DNA of 64,000 nucleotides from CALUOB01 sp944322305 (GTDB lineage: Bacteria; Actinomycetota; Coriobacteriia; Coriobacteriales; Coriobacteriaceae). Below, in pieces: positions 15,952 to 24,295 of this stretch. The stretch is from the NCBI GenBank assembly GCA_963931605.1, contig OZ007031.1:248001-312000 (forward strand). Reading direction: 5' to 3'. Every line of letters begins with the position of its first letter. Positions within the stretch are counted from its first letter, which is position 1. The notes under the pieces were generated by a model that saw only the letters and a list, made by a program, of their open reading frames with translations, was not told where the DNA came from and made no database searches. Both the position numbers and the translations under genes were made by a program.

Positions 15952-17127
15952 TTACCGCTCCCCATACGGGAACAACACGGCGTGGAGCTTCTTTTTGCGC
16001 TGGAGGAACGCGGCCGTGCGTCGCTTCGGCCGGATGCCGAGCTTTTGGGAAAACGAGTCCAGCATGATGTCGAGGCTTTTGAGGTTGGCGGCCTGCGCAT
16101 AGTCGATATCCAGCACCGTGTAGCCCATCGCCTCGAGCGCGGCCCTGCGCCCGTTGCTGCGTACGAAGCCGTGCTCGTCTGTGTGGTAATCCTCGCCGTT
16201 GACCTCCAGATCAACCCTCTGCGCGTCCCACAGCAGGTCGGCGATGCGGTAGCTGGTTCCCGCAAGCGTTTTGAGCGGGCGGGGAAAGTCGATGCGGCGA
16301 TTGATCGCCGGCCACGGCCAACCCTCTCCGCCGAGGTAGGGGTCGGAGCAGCAGAGCATGAGAACGCGCGCTTCCAAGGGCGAGGCCGCGCCGTCGCGGG
16401 TGACGCCGAGCGCGCGTTTGAGCGCGGGCAGGCCGCGCGTGTCCCGCACGCGATCGGCCAGCTTGGAAAGGCGCTCGACCGAGGTGAGCGGTGGCCGCCT
16501 CCAAAGGCCGGTCGGCTTTCTGCGCGCGTTGAGCGCGGGTTTCCAGGGGAGCGCCTCCCCATATGCGTCAACCAACGCGACGCGGCGTCCGGCGCTGTTC
16601 TCGAACTCTCTCAGCGCGGGCAGGTCGCGCACGTGGTCAAGGTAGCCGTTGCCAACCAGCTGGTTGAAGACGAAGCGCGCCGCTCCCGTAGGGGTGGGGG
16701 TGGCGTAGGTGCCGCACGCCTCATAGATAAGAAGCGCAAGGCGCGCCGCGTCCCGTCCCATGGCCAGGTGGACGAGCGTGAGCTCGGGAGACGTCACGTA
16801 AAGGTCTCCGCCCAAAGGGACGAGCTCTTCTTTTGGGACGAAGCGCCGCATGTGGTGGTACCGCACGATGCCGTTTGCGCGAAACGTCGACGGCTCGTCC
16901 ACCATGCAGTGCACGGGCGTCGCGACGCCTTTGAGGTTCTGCGCGAGCCGCGAGGACAGGATGCGCGTTGCCTCCGATGCCGTGCGGCGGGACGACCGGG
17001 CCGGCTCGGGGGCTCCCGCTCCCTCCGGTTGCGATGCGAGCGCGCCGCCTTTCGGCAGCTCGGCATCCCGGATGACCGGGGGTGTTTGGTAGTACTGCCA
17101 TGCCGACGTTCCGTAGAGAATCACCAT
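15952..17127 (-). CDS. DUF559-like (very-short-patch-endonuclease-related) protein
   Basis: 391 residues. The C-terminal third (RRIDFPRPLKTLAGTSYRIADLLW, then VDLEVNGEDYHTDEHGFVRSNGRRAALEAMGY) has the pattern of DUF559 and Vsr-like PD-(D/E)xK folds: an Asp in ADLLW, the glutamate in DLEVNG and a trailing alpha/beta unit. The N-terminal part (PVHCMVDEPSTFRANGIVRYHH, ELTLVHLAM) looks like the AbiEi-type transcription-regulator neighbourhood often joined to such domains. Function is unknown; a defence or plasmid-related role is only a guess. The start follows CAAAGGAGGGC. It is bracketed with the next gene by two inverted-repeat elements. Confidence 0.65.
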   Translation of the reverse strand: MVILYGTSAWQYYQTPPVIRDAELPKGGALASQPEGAGAPEPARSSRRTASEATRILSSRLAQNLKGVATPVHCMVDEPSTFRANGIVRYHHMRRFVPKEELVPLGGDLYVTSPELTLVHLAMGRDAARLALLIYEACGTYATPTPTGAARFVFNQLVGNGYLDHVRDLPALREFENSAGRRVALVDAYGEALPWKPALNARRKPTGLWRRPPLTSVERLSKLADRVRDTRGLPALKRALGVTRDGAASPLEARVLMLCCSDPYLGGEGWPWPAINRRIDFPRPLKTLAGTSYRIADLLWDAQRVDLEVNGEDYHTDEHGFVRSNGRRAALEAMGYTVLDIDYAQAANLKSLDIMLDSFSQKLGIRPKRRTAAFLQRKKKLHAVLFPYGER

Positions 17128-17306
17128 GTGCCCTCCTTTGTCGGTCCCGCGCCCTTCGCCCGCGCGGGACGTTTGCCCTTTCCGTCCATGGTTGCGGGGC
17201 GGGAAGCGCTCGTTGTCGGGTTCGCACCTCGCGCGGAGGCTTATAATCATTTGTTTGCGGGAAGGCGAGTCCCGTTGAGGTGCAACGGCCAGATGAGGAG
17301 GCTAGC

Positions 17307-18632
17307 GTGCTTTCGGAACGCATGCTCACGAGCGTCATCAAAACCATGACCAAGCACGAGCTCAAGATGGAGCCCGCGCACGAGTGGGCGCTGCCCGGCC
17401 CCAAGCCCGGCATGCACTACATGCTCTACATGCACATTCCCTTTTGCCAGCGGCTATGCCCCTACTGCAGCTTCAACCGCTACCCCTTCCGCGAGGAGAT
17501 CGCGCGGCCGTACTTCAAGAACCTGCGCCGCGAGATGCTCATGCTCAAAGACTTGGGCTACGACTTCGAGAGCATCTACTGCGGCGGCGGCACGCCCACC
17601 ATCATGATCGACGAGCTGTGCGAAACGCTCGACCTGGCACGCGACACCTTCTCCATCAAGGAGGTCTCGAGCGAGACCAACCCCAACCATCTCACCCGCC
17701 CTTACCTGGAAAAGCTGAAGGGCCGCGTGCAGCGCCTGTCGGTGGGCGTGCAGAGCTTCAACAACGACTTGCTGCGCCAGATGGATCGCTACGAGAAGTA
17801 CGGCTCGGGCGAGGAGATCTTCGAGCGCATCGGCGAGGCCGCTCCGTACTTCGACATCCTGAACGTCGACATGATCTTCAACTTCCCCTCGCAGACCGAG
17901 GACGTCCTCATGCGCGACGTGGAGCTCATCAAGCAGTGCGGCTGCCAGCAGACCACGTTCAGCCCGCTGTACTTCTCGCGCGCCACCACCAAGAAGATGC
18001 TCGACACGCTGGGGCAGCCTGCCTACGCTCGCGAGTATGAGTACTACAAGATGCTTGACGCAACGCTGGCCGAGGGTCCGAACGCGCCCTTTGAGCGCCG
18101 CACGGTGTGGACCTTCAACCGGGCGGGGCAGGACCTGCACGCCTGCGGCGAGGTGCCGGTGGACGAGTTCGGCGTGACCTACGAGGAGTACCCGGCCATC
18201 GGGTCGGGCGCGGTGACGCACCTGAACGGCACCATCTACGTGAACACGTTCTCGCTCGCCGAGTACAACGAGGCTATCGAGGGTGGGCGGATGTCGCTCA
18301 TGGGCAAGACCAAGATGAGCAAGCGCGACCTCATGCGCTACCGCTTCATGCAGGACCTGTACTCCCTGCGGCTGGACAAGCAGCGCTTCAAGCGCGACTT
18401 CGGCGTGTCGGTTGAGCGCGGCCTGCCTGTTGAGATGGCGTTCATGCGCGCCAACGGGGCCTTCGCCACCGACAACTCCGAGGAGCTCACGCTCACCACG
18501 CGCGGGCGCTACTACGCCCTGGTGATGCAGCGCCAGTTCCTGTCGGGCCTGAACGAGCTGCGCGACCAGGCGCGCGCTGCGCTTTCCGGCTCCGAGCGCG
18601 AGCTGCTCTTCGGCGACGGCACCCCGGCGTAA
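17307..18632 (+). CDS. HemW/coproporphyrinogen-oxidase-like radical SAM protein
   Basis: 441 residues. The radical SAM cluster motif is in HIPFCQRLCPYCSFNRYP (C-x3-C-x2-C). The HemN/HemW-like continuation is IYCGGGTPTIM, SSETNPNHL, RLSVGVQSFNNDLL and DMIFNFPSQTEDV. True HemN has extra conserved residues that cannot be confirmed here, so a HemW-type haem chaperone or another coproporphyrinogen-oxidase-like enzyme fits equally. The GTG start has GAGGAGG five bases upstream, better placed than the ATG 15 bases later. It is divergent from the DUF559-like gene. Confidence 0.85.
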   Translation: MLSERMLTSVIKTMTKHELKMEPAHEWALPGPKPGMHYMLYMHIPFCQRLCPYCSFNRYPFREEIARPYFKNLRREMLMLKDLGYDFESIYCGGGTPTIMIDELCETLDLARDTFSIKEVSSETNPNHLTRPYLEKLKGRVQRLSVGVQSFNNDLLRQMDRYEKYGSGEEIFERIGEAAPYFDILNVDMIFNFPSQTEDVLMRDVELIKQCGCQQTTFSPLYFSRATTKKMLDTLGQPAYAREYEYYKMLDATLAEGPNAPFERRTVWTFNRAGQDLHACGEVPVDEFGVTYEEYPAIGSGAVTHLNGTIYVNTFSLAEYNEAIEGGRMSLMGKTKMSKRDLMRYRFMQDLYSLRLDKQRFKRDFGVSVERGLPVEMAFMRANGAFATDNSEELTLTTRGRYYALVMQRQFLSGLNELRDQARAALSGSERELLFGDGTPA

Positions 18633-18689
18633 GAACGGGGTGCTGGGCTGCGTCTGCGGCGCGGTTTTCGGGGCTGAGCGGCGCGCGCG

Positions 18690-18839
18690 TGCAAACCTCT
18701 GAGTTAACGTGCGCTTCATTCTGGGGGCGCTGAGTACGCCGGTATGAGGTCAGCGCTCTGACCAGGTGTTTTTCTGGCGCTGGCCTCTTCTGTACTTTCG
18801 AGGTGCGTTGCCTTGCGCACGTTAACGCGGAGGTTTGCA
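18690..18839. repeat. 150-bp inverted-repeat element, copy 2
   Basis: The arms at 18690-18714 and 18815-18839 pair at 23 of 25 positions and match the ends of copy 1 (TGCAAACCTC, GAGTTAACGTGC). The core ACCAGGTGTTTTT is 47 bases from the first arm. It lies in the 452-base gap before tgt. The rest of the gap shows only a possible tgt promoter. Confidence 0.85.
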
Positions 18840-19044
18840 GCAAATCGCTGCGGGCGGGCCTTCGTTTCCATAGATTCCGCGCAGGGGTGCGGTGCGACGC
18901 CCGCGCCGGCGGGCGCATTGTAGAATGGCGGCAGCTTACAAGCGCCGCGCGGGGCAATGCGCGCGTTCTGGGCGGGCTCCGCGCGCTCGTGAGCGCTGAC
19001 TCCCAGGCGCTCCGTGCGGAAACGCCCGGACCGGCGTATCGGCA

Positions 19045-19050
19045 TATAAT
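19045..19050 (+). promoter_or_regulatory. Possible -10 box of tgt
   Basis: TATAAT, 35 bases before the tgt start codon, in GC-rich surroundings. No good -35 match is seen at the usual distance. Confidence 0.35.
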
Positions 19051-19084
19051 GCGCGCTCTGCGCAGACAACAGACAAGGATCCCC

Positions 19085-20224
19085 ATGGACCAGAAGCTCT
19101 TCACGTACGACATCGTTGCCGAAGATCCCAAAACGCACGCGCGCGCCGGCGTGCTGCACACGCCGCATGGCGACATCGAGACGCCCATCTTCATGCCGGT
19201 GGGTACGCGTGCCACGGTGAAGGGCATCCCGTGGGAGACGGTTAAAGACCTGGGCGCTCAGATCGTGCTGTCCAACACGTACCACCTGGCCATGCGTCCC
19301 GGCGCCGATCTCGTGGAAGAGATGGGCGGCCTGCATGACTTCATGAACTGGCACGGTCCCATCCTCACCGACTCGGGCGGCTTCCAGGTGTTCAGCCACT
19401 CCGACGCCGTGAAGCTCACCGACGAGGGCGTGCGCTTCATCGCTACCGACTATGACGGCTCCCATGTGTTCTGGACGCCCGAGGACAACATGGCCATCGC
19501 GCAGAAGCTGGGCTCGGACATCTGCATGCAACTGGACCAGTGCATCGGCTACCCCGTCGAGCGCAGCGCCGTGGAGAAGTCCACCGAGCTCTCCAGCCGC
19601 TGGGCCGAGCGCTGCTACGCGGCCCACACCCGTCCCGACCAGGCGCTCTTCGGCATCGTGCAGGGCGGTATGCACCTGGATCTGCGCCTGCGCTCGCTCA
19701 AGCATCTAGAGGAGATCGGCGACTTCCCGGGCTACGGCATCGGCGGCTACTCGGTGGGCGAGAGCCACGAGGTGATGTTCGAGACGCTCGAGCCGCTCGC
19801 CGCCGAGTACATGCCGCGCACCAAGCCCCGCTACCTCATGGGCGTGGGCAACCCCACCACGCTCGTGCGCGGCGTTGCCTGCGGCATCGACATGTTCGAC
19901 TGCGTGCTGCCCACGCGCACCGGCCGCATGGGCACGGCCTTCTCGAGCGAGGGGCGCCTGAACTTCCGCAACGCCCGCTTCGCGCACGATCCGCGGCCCA
20001 TCGACGAGAAGTGCACCTGCCCGGTCTGCACCGGTGGCTACAGCCGCGCGCACATCCGCCACATGGTGACGGTGAAAGAGATGCTCGGCGGCATCCTGCT
20101 CTCGATGCACAACATCTACTACCTGCTCGACCTCATGCGCCGTGCGCGCCAGGCCATCATCGACGGCACCTACGCCGACTTCGTGAGCGATTGGATGGAG
20201 AGCCCCGCCGCGCAGGACTACTAA
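19085..20224 (+). CDS. tgt: tRNA-guanine transglycosylase
   Basis: 379 residues, full length. The substrate pocket TDSGGFQVFS is at 95-104, the nucleophile aspartate is in GIDMFDCVLPTR, and zinc ligands are in CTCPVCTGGYSRAHIRH. It exchanges guanine 34 of GUN anticodons for preQ1 (or queuine). Together with QueA and QueH in this window it gives the tRNA-level half of queuosine synthesis; no preQ1 synthesis genes are seen. The start has AACAAGGAT upstream. It is unrelated in direction to the inverted-repeat element before it. Confidence 0.97.
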   Translation: MDQKLFTYDIVAEDPKTHARAGVLHTPHGDIETPIFMPVGTRATVKGIPWETVKDLGAQIVLSNTYHLAMRPGADLVEEMGGLHDFMNWHGPILTDSGGFQVFSHSDAVKLTDEGVRFIATDYDGSHVFWTPEDNMAIAQKLGSDICMQLDQCIGYPVERSAVEKSTELSSRWAERCYAAHTRPDQALFGIVQGGMHLDLRLRSLKHLEEIGDFPGYGIGGYSVGESHEVMFETLEPLAAEYMPRTKPRYLMGVGNPTTLVRGVACGIDMFDCVLPTRTGRMGTAFSSEGRLNFRNARFAHDPRPIDEKCTCPVCTGGYSRAHIRHMVTVKEMLGGILLSMHNIYYLLDLMRRARQAIIDGTYADFVSDWMESPAAQDY

Positions 20225-20306
20225 GCGGGGCGCCTGCGTCAGGCAATGCGCCGAACCGGGCCGCGGCTCGTTTGTCGCAGAGCCCCATTGATGAGCGAGG
20301 AGGGGT

Positions 20307-21254
20307 ATGGACGCGCGGAAGCTTGAGCGGTTTCGGGGGTGCGAGGCGTTTCTCGCCTGCCCGGTGTGCGGGGCGCCGCTGGCGCTTGAGGGCCGGGCGC
20401 TGCGCTGCGGCGCGGGGCACAGCTTCGACGTTGCGCGCCAGGGGTACGTGAACCTGCTGCGCGGGGGCCACACGGGCGCGGGCGAGTACGATCGCGCCTC
20501 CTTTGCCGCGCGCCGCCGCGTGTTCGAGGCAGGGCTGTACGCGCCGATCGCCGAGGCGCTGGCTGGGGCGGTGGCTGAGCTTGTCTGCGCGCCGGCGTCC
20601 GCAGGCCAAGGGCGGGGCGCGGACGCTGGCGTGATTGCGCCCGCGTTCGCGTTGGGCGAGACGGTCGCGGCGGGCGAGAAGAACGCGCAACCCGCCCCGC
20701 TCGTGCTCGACGCCGGGTGCGGCGAGGGGTACTTCGCCCGCGCGGTGCGCAAGCGCACCGGTGCCGCGGTGGCGGCCTTCGACATCGCCAAGGACTCCGT
20801 GCAGCTTGCCGCCGGGGCTGCGGCTGAGGACGGCGTTGCGTGGTTCGTGGCCGACCTCGCGGCCATTCCGGTGCAGACCGGCGCGGCGGCGTGCGTGCTC
20901 AACGTGTTCTCGCCCGCCAACTACGCTGAGTTCGCGCGCGTGCTGCGTCCGGGCGGCTACGTGGTGAAGGTTGTGCCCACCGAGCGGCACCTGCAGGAGC
21001 TGCGCGCGGCGGCGGGCGCGCAGCTGGCGCATGACAGCTACTCGAACGAGCGCGTGCTCAGGCATTTTGAAGAGCGCTGCGAGCTGGTGGTGCGCCGCCG
21101 CGTGGGTGCGACGTTTGCGCTTGAGCCGGACGTGGCTGAAGCGCTCGCGGCCATGACGCCGCTGTTCTTCCACGTGGACGCTGCGCTGGTCAACATGGCG
21201 GCGGTGTCAGAGGTTACGGTTGAGGCTGACATCCTCGTAGGGCGCAGGGCGTAA
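20307..21254 (+). CDS. 23S rRNA guanine-N1 methyltransferase, RlmA family
   Basis: 315 residues. The N-terminal zinc knuckle CPVCGAPL...LRCGAGHSFD and the adjoining DVARQGYVNLL are the hallmark of RlmA(I)/RlmA(II)/TlrB. A Rossmann methyltransferase follows with the SAM motif VLDAGCGEGYFARA. A Gly/Ala-rich insertion of about 30 residues precedes the SAM motif. It should methylate G745 or G748 of helix 35 in 23S rRNA; which one cannot be told. In some actinobacteria this confers macrolide tolerance. The start follows GAGGAGGGGT. Confidence 0.9.
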   Translation: MDARKLERFRGCEAFLACPVCGAPLALEGRALRCGAGHSFDVARQGYVNLLRGGHTGAGEYDRASFAARRRVFEAGLYAPIAEALAGAVAELVCAPASAGQGRGADAGVIAPAFALGETVAAGEKNAQPAPLVLDAGCGEGYFARAVRKRTGAAVAAFDIAKDSVQLAAGAAAEDGVAWFVADLAAIPVQTGAAACVLNVFSPANYAEFARVLRPGGYVVKVVPTERHLQELRAAAGAQLAHDSYSNERVLRHFEERCELVVRRRVGATFALEPDVAEALAAMTPLFFHVDAALVNMAAVSEVTVEADILVGRRA

Positions 21255-21261
21255 GGGGCGC

Positions 21262-21297
21262 AGCGGCGGTGCCTGCAGCGCCCCGCAGGCAGCCGCT
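21262..21297. terminator. Hairpin between convergent genes
   Basis: AGCGGC and TGCCTGC pair with GCAGGCA and GCCGCT, 13 bp in all with a two-base bulge and an eight-base loop. It stands just after the rlmA stop. There is no T-tract, so termination is inferred from position. The rest of the gap to 21472 shows nothing. Confidence 0.5.
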
Positions 21298-21472
21298 GGC
21301 GTTGGCGCCGTTGCCCCTGCGCGCTCATATCCGTGCTACCGGTGCCAAGTCACCATGCGTCTGCGGGCTTTGGCGCGCCGAAGCAGGTGCGCCCGCCGTA
21401 GATCACCGCGCATCGTCGCGCGCCCTTGCGGCGAGCCACGCGAGGGCGGGACGCGCTACCCCTGCCCGGCTT

Positions 21473-22861
21473 TTACCCCAGCACTGTCACGATAAGGACG
21501 ATCAGTAGGATCACCGCCGCCACAGCGCCGGCCGCCACCCCGAGGCGCACGCGCTCTGCGTGCGTGCGGGCGCGGATGCCCTGCTCGGCCTCGGCAAGGC
21601 TCTCAACGGAGCGCTGACGCTCGTCGCGCTCGGCCACCTGGGCGGCGAGGGTGCGCGCGAGCTCCTCGGTCTTCTCGGGGTGGGCGTGGATCTCCTCCGC
21701 CTCGGCGATAAGCGCTTCGGCCACCTCGCGGCGTGCGTTGGCCTCTTCAACGGCCTGGCGCTGTTTGCGCTGCGTCTTGCGCAGGGCGCCCACCTCGTCG
21801 CGCAGGGATTTCTGCCGCCGCTCGGCAGCCTTGCGCGCGGCGTCGAGCGCCGCCTGGGCCTGGTCAGCCGCGTCGGCGGCCTGCTGGTAGAATGCCTCGG
21901 CCTGCTCGAGCGGTACCTTGGCCTCTGCAACGCCCTCCTCGGCCGCCTCGATGGCCTTGTCCGACGCGATTTGCAGCCGGGGGATGTCCAGCTCGGCCTT
22001 GGTGCGCGCCGCCGCCGCGTCCGAGATCTTGAGCTCCAGCTCCTCGCTCTTCACGCTGTACGCCGCCGAGTTGGCCGATGGGTTGCGCTGAACCGCGGCG
22101 TATTCCTTGCGCAGCTGTCCGAGCTCCTCCACGGCGGCGTCAAGCGCCTGCTGCGCGGCGGACAGGCTGCGTTCGCGCGTGGCGTGCGCTTGGTCCAGCG
22201 CGCGTCGGGCCTCTGCCAAGCCGTGCTCGGCGATCTCCAACCCGTCGCGGGCGCTCTTCTCGTTGGCGCGGGCCTCGTCCCAAGCGTCCCGCAGGCGCTT
22301 CTCGGCCGCGTCGTCCTCTTCCTGCATGGCTTTCAGCCGCCGCTCGACCTCGCCGACCTGCTCGTCGACGTCATCCTGCAGCGCCTCGGCCTCCTGCGCG
22401 TCGCGCGCGGCCTTGTCACGCGCCGCGGTCTGCTCAGCCACAAGGGCAGGGTAGGTCTTCTCAACCTCGCGCCGGTGGGCGAGAAGGTCGGTGTTCTCCT
22501 CGATCTGGGCCACAAGGTCCTTCAGGGCGCTGCGGGCCTCGGCGTGCGCGCGGCGGGCCGAGGTGAGGGCGCGCACGGCGGAGAGACCCTCGGTGAACAC
22601 GGTGCCGAGCGAGCGCGCGGCATCTGACACGCCGGAGAGCGCGGGCGAGGCGTCGGCGCGGTGGGCGGAGATGGTGTCGTCGGCGCTGACGCCGCGGCGC
22701 GGGGCGTCTGCGCCGGCCCGCGCGTTGTGCGCGGGTGCGAACGCCGGCGCGGGCCCAGGCGCCGGCGCGGGAGCGGGCGCCGTTGGTTGCGGGGTCGCCG
22801 GTGACGCCGCGGGCGAGGCCTCGGGCGCGGCGGTGTCGGTGCGGTCAGGTTCGGTATGCAT
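21473..22861 (-). CDS. Tail-anchored coiled-coil protein of unknown function
   Basis: 462 residues. Residues 1-70 are Pro/Ala-rich and disordered. From about 90 to 435 runs a long Glu/Ala/Arg-rich coiled coil with regular hydrophobic spacing (AQIEENTDLLAHRREVEK, EVERRLKAMQEEDDAAEKRL and on). The last 20 residues form one transmembrane helix (VAAGAVAAVILLIVLIVTVLG). The bulk would therefore extend from the inner membrane into the cytoplasm. No enzyme motif is seen. The start follows AGAGGAGCG. It could be structural (cell shape or division), but nothing in the context says so. Confidence 0.8.
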   Translation of the reverse strand: MHTEPDRTDTAAPEASPAASPATPQPTAPAPAPAPGPAPAFAPAHNARAGADAPRRGVSADDTISAHRADASPALSGVSDAARSLGTVFTEGLSAVRALTSARRAHAEARSALKDLVAQIEENTDLLAHRREVEKTYPALVAEQTAARDKAARDAQEAEALQDDVDEQVGEVERRLKAMQEEDDAAEKRLRDAWDEARANEKSARDGLEIAEHGLAEARRALDQAHATRERSLSAAQQALDAAVEELGQLRKEYAAVQRNPSANSAAYSVKSEELELKISDAAAARTKAELDIPRLQIASDKAIEAAEEGVAEAKVPLEQAEAFYQQAADAADQAQAALDAARKAAERRQKSLRDEVGALRKTQRKQRQAVEEANARREVAEALIAEAEEIHAHPEKTEELARTLAAQVAERDERQRSVESLAEAEQGIRARTHAERVRLGVAAGAVAAVILLIVLIVTVLG

Positions 22862-23118
22862 GAATCGCTCCTCTTGAGCAAGCGATGGAAGTCATAGATC
22901 CGGCGTGGCCGGTTTCTGTAACGAGGCGCCGATCGGGCGCTCCCATAATCCTACGCCACAAAGCGCGTGCCGGGCGCATCCCCAGCCGGAGCCCACGCGT
23001 TTTCAACATTGCGTTCGCTTTTGCCTTCCTTGACCTCAAGCCGGCTTTAACCGCTACACTTTTGCCAAAGCCGGTCGCCGCCAAAGGCGCGGGGCCGGCG
23101 CACGGAAAGGGGAGCTCA

Positions 23119-24258
23119 ATGCAGTACAAGGACTTTCAGGGCCTCAAGCTTTCGGCGCTCGGCATGGGCTGCATGCGCCTGCCGCTCACCGACGGCGAGG
23201 ACGCCCACATCGACGAGGAGGCCACGTGCGAGATGGTGGCCTACGCCATGGAGCACGGCGTGAACTACTACGACACCGCCTGGGGCTACCACAACGGCAA
23301 CTCCGAGCTGGTGATGGGGCGCGTGCTTGCCGACTACCCGCGCGAGAGCTTTTACCTGGCCACCAAGTTTCCTGGCTACGACGTGGCCAACATGCCCAAG
23401 GTGAAGGAGATCTTCGCCGAGCAGCTGAGGAAGCTGCAGGTCGAGTACTTCGACTTCTACCTCATCCACAACGTGTGCGAGAAGAACATAAACGAGTACC
23501 TGGACGAGAGCTTCGGCATCATGGACCACCTGCTGGAGCAGAAGGCCGCGGGCCGCATCCGCCATCTGGGCCTCTCGGCCCACGGCGACATTCCCACCAT
23601 GCGCCGCTTCCTCGAGAAGTACGGCGAGCACATGGAGTTCTGCCAGATCCAGCTGAACTACATGGACTGGAAGCTGCAGGACGCCGAGGGCAAGGTCAAG
23701 CTGCTCGCCGAGTACGGGCTGCCCGTGTGGGTGATGGAGCCAGTGCGCGGCGGCAAGCTGGCGCAGATCGACGAGGCCGACATGGCCAAGCTCAAGGCTC
23801 TGCGCCCCGAGGCTGACGCGCCCGAGTGGTGCTTCCGCTTTGTGCAGAGCGTGCCCGAGGTGGTGGTGACGCTTTCCGGCATGTCGAACTTCGAGCAGCT
23901 CAAGGCCAACATCGCCACGTTTTCCGAGGACAAGCCCCTGTCCGGTGAGGAGCGCGCGGCGCTTCTCGGCGTGGCCGACGACATGGTTGCTCGCACGGCG
24001 GTTCCCTGCACGGCTTGCCACTACTGCACGAGCCATTGTCCGCAGGAGCTCGACATTCCCAAGCTGCTGGAGATGTACAACGAGGCGTGCGTGACCGGCG
24101 GTGCGGGCGGCTTCATCCCGTCTATGTATGTGAGCACGCTGCCCGAGGACAAGCGCCCCAGCGCCTGCATCGGCTGCGGCAGCTGCGCGGCCGTGTGCCC
24201 ACAGGGCATCGACATCCCCGGCGCCCTGGCCGACTTCGCCTCCAGGCTTGCCGGGTAG
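23119..24258 (+). CDS. Aldo/keto reductase with C-terminal ferredoxin-like clusters (second copy)
   Basis: 379 residues, same design as the gene at 14.3 kb. The AKR barrel begins QYKDFQGLKLSALGMGCMRL and has catalytic residues in YYDTAWGYHNGN, LATKFP and YLIHNV. Two cysteine sets, CTACHYCTSHCPQELDIP and CIGCGSCAAVCPQGIDIP, form the 4Fe-4S tail. The two paralogues differ clearly in sequence, so they likely have different substrates. The start follows AAAGGGGAG. It is divergent from the coiled-coil gene and convergent with the serpin. Confidence 0.93.
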   Translation: MQYKDFQGLKLSALGMGCMRLPLTDGEDAHIDEEATCEMVAYAMEHGVNYYDTAWGYHNGNSELVMGRVLADYPRESFYLATKFPGYDVANMPKVKEIFAEQLRKLQVEYFDFYLIHNVCEKNINEYLDESFGIMDHLLEQKAAGRIRHLGLSAHGDIPTMRRFLEKYGEHMEFCQIQLNYMDWKLQDAEGKVKLLAEYGLPVWVMEPVRGGKLAQIDEADMAKLKALRPEADAPEWCFRFVQSVPEVVVTLSGMSNFEQLKANIATFSEDKPLSGEERAALLGVADDMVARTAVPCTACHYCTSHCPQELDIPKLLEMYNEACVTGGAGGFIPSMYVSTLPEDKRPSACIGCGSCAAVCPQGIDIPGALADFASRLAG

Positions 24259-24295
24259 GCGGCTGTTGGGGTGATGCGCCGCCTGCCGCCCGACG

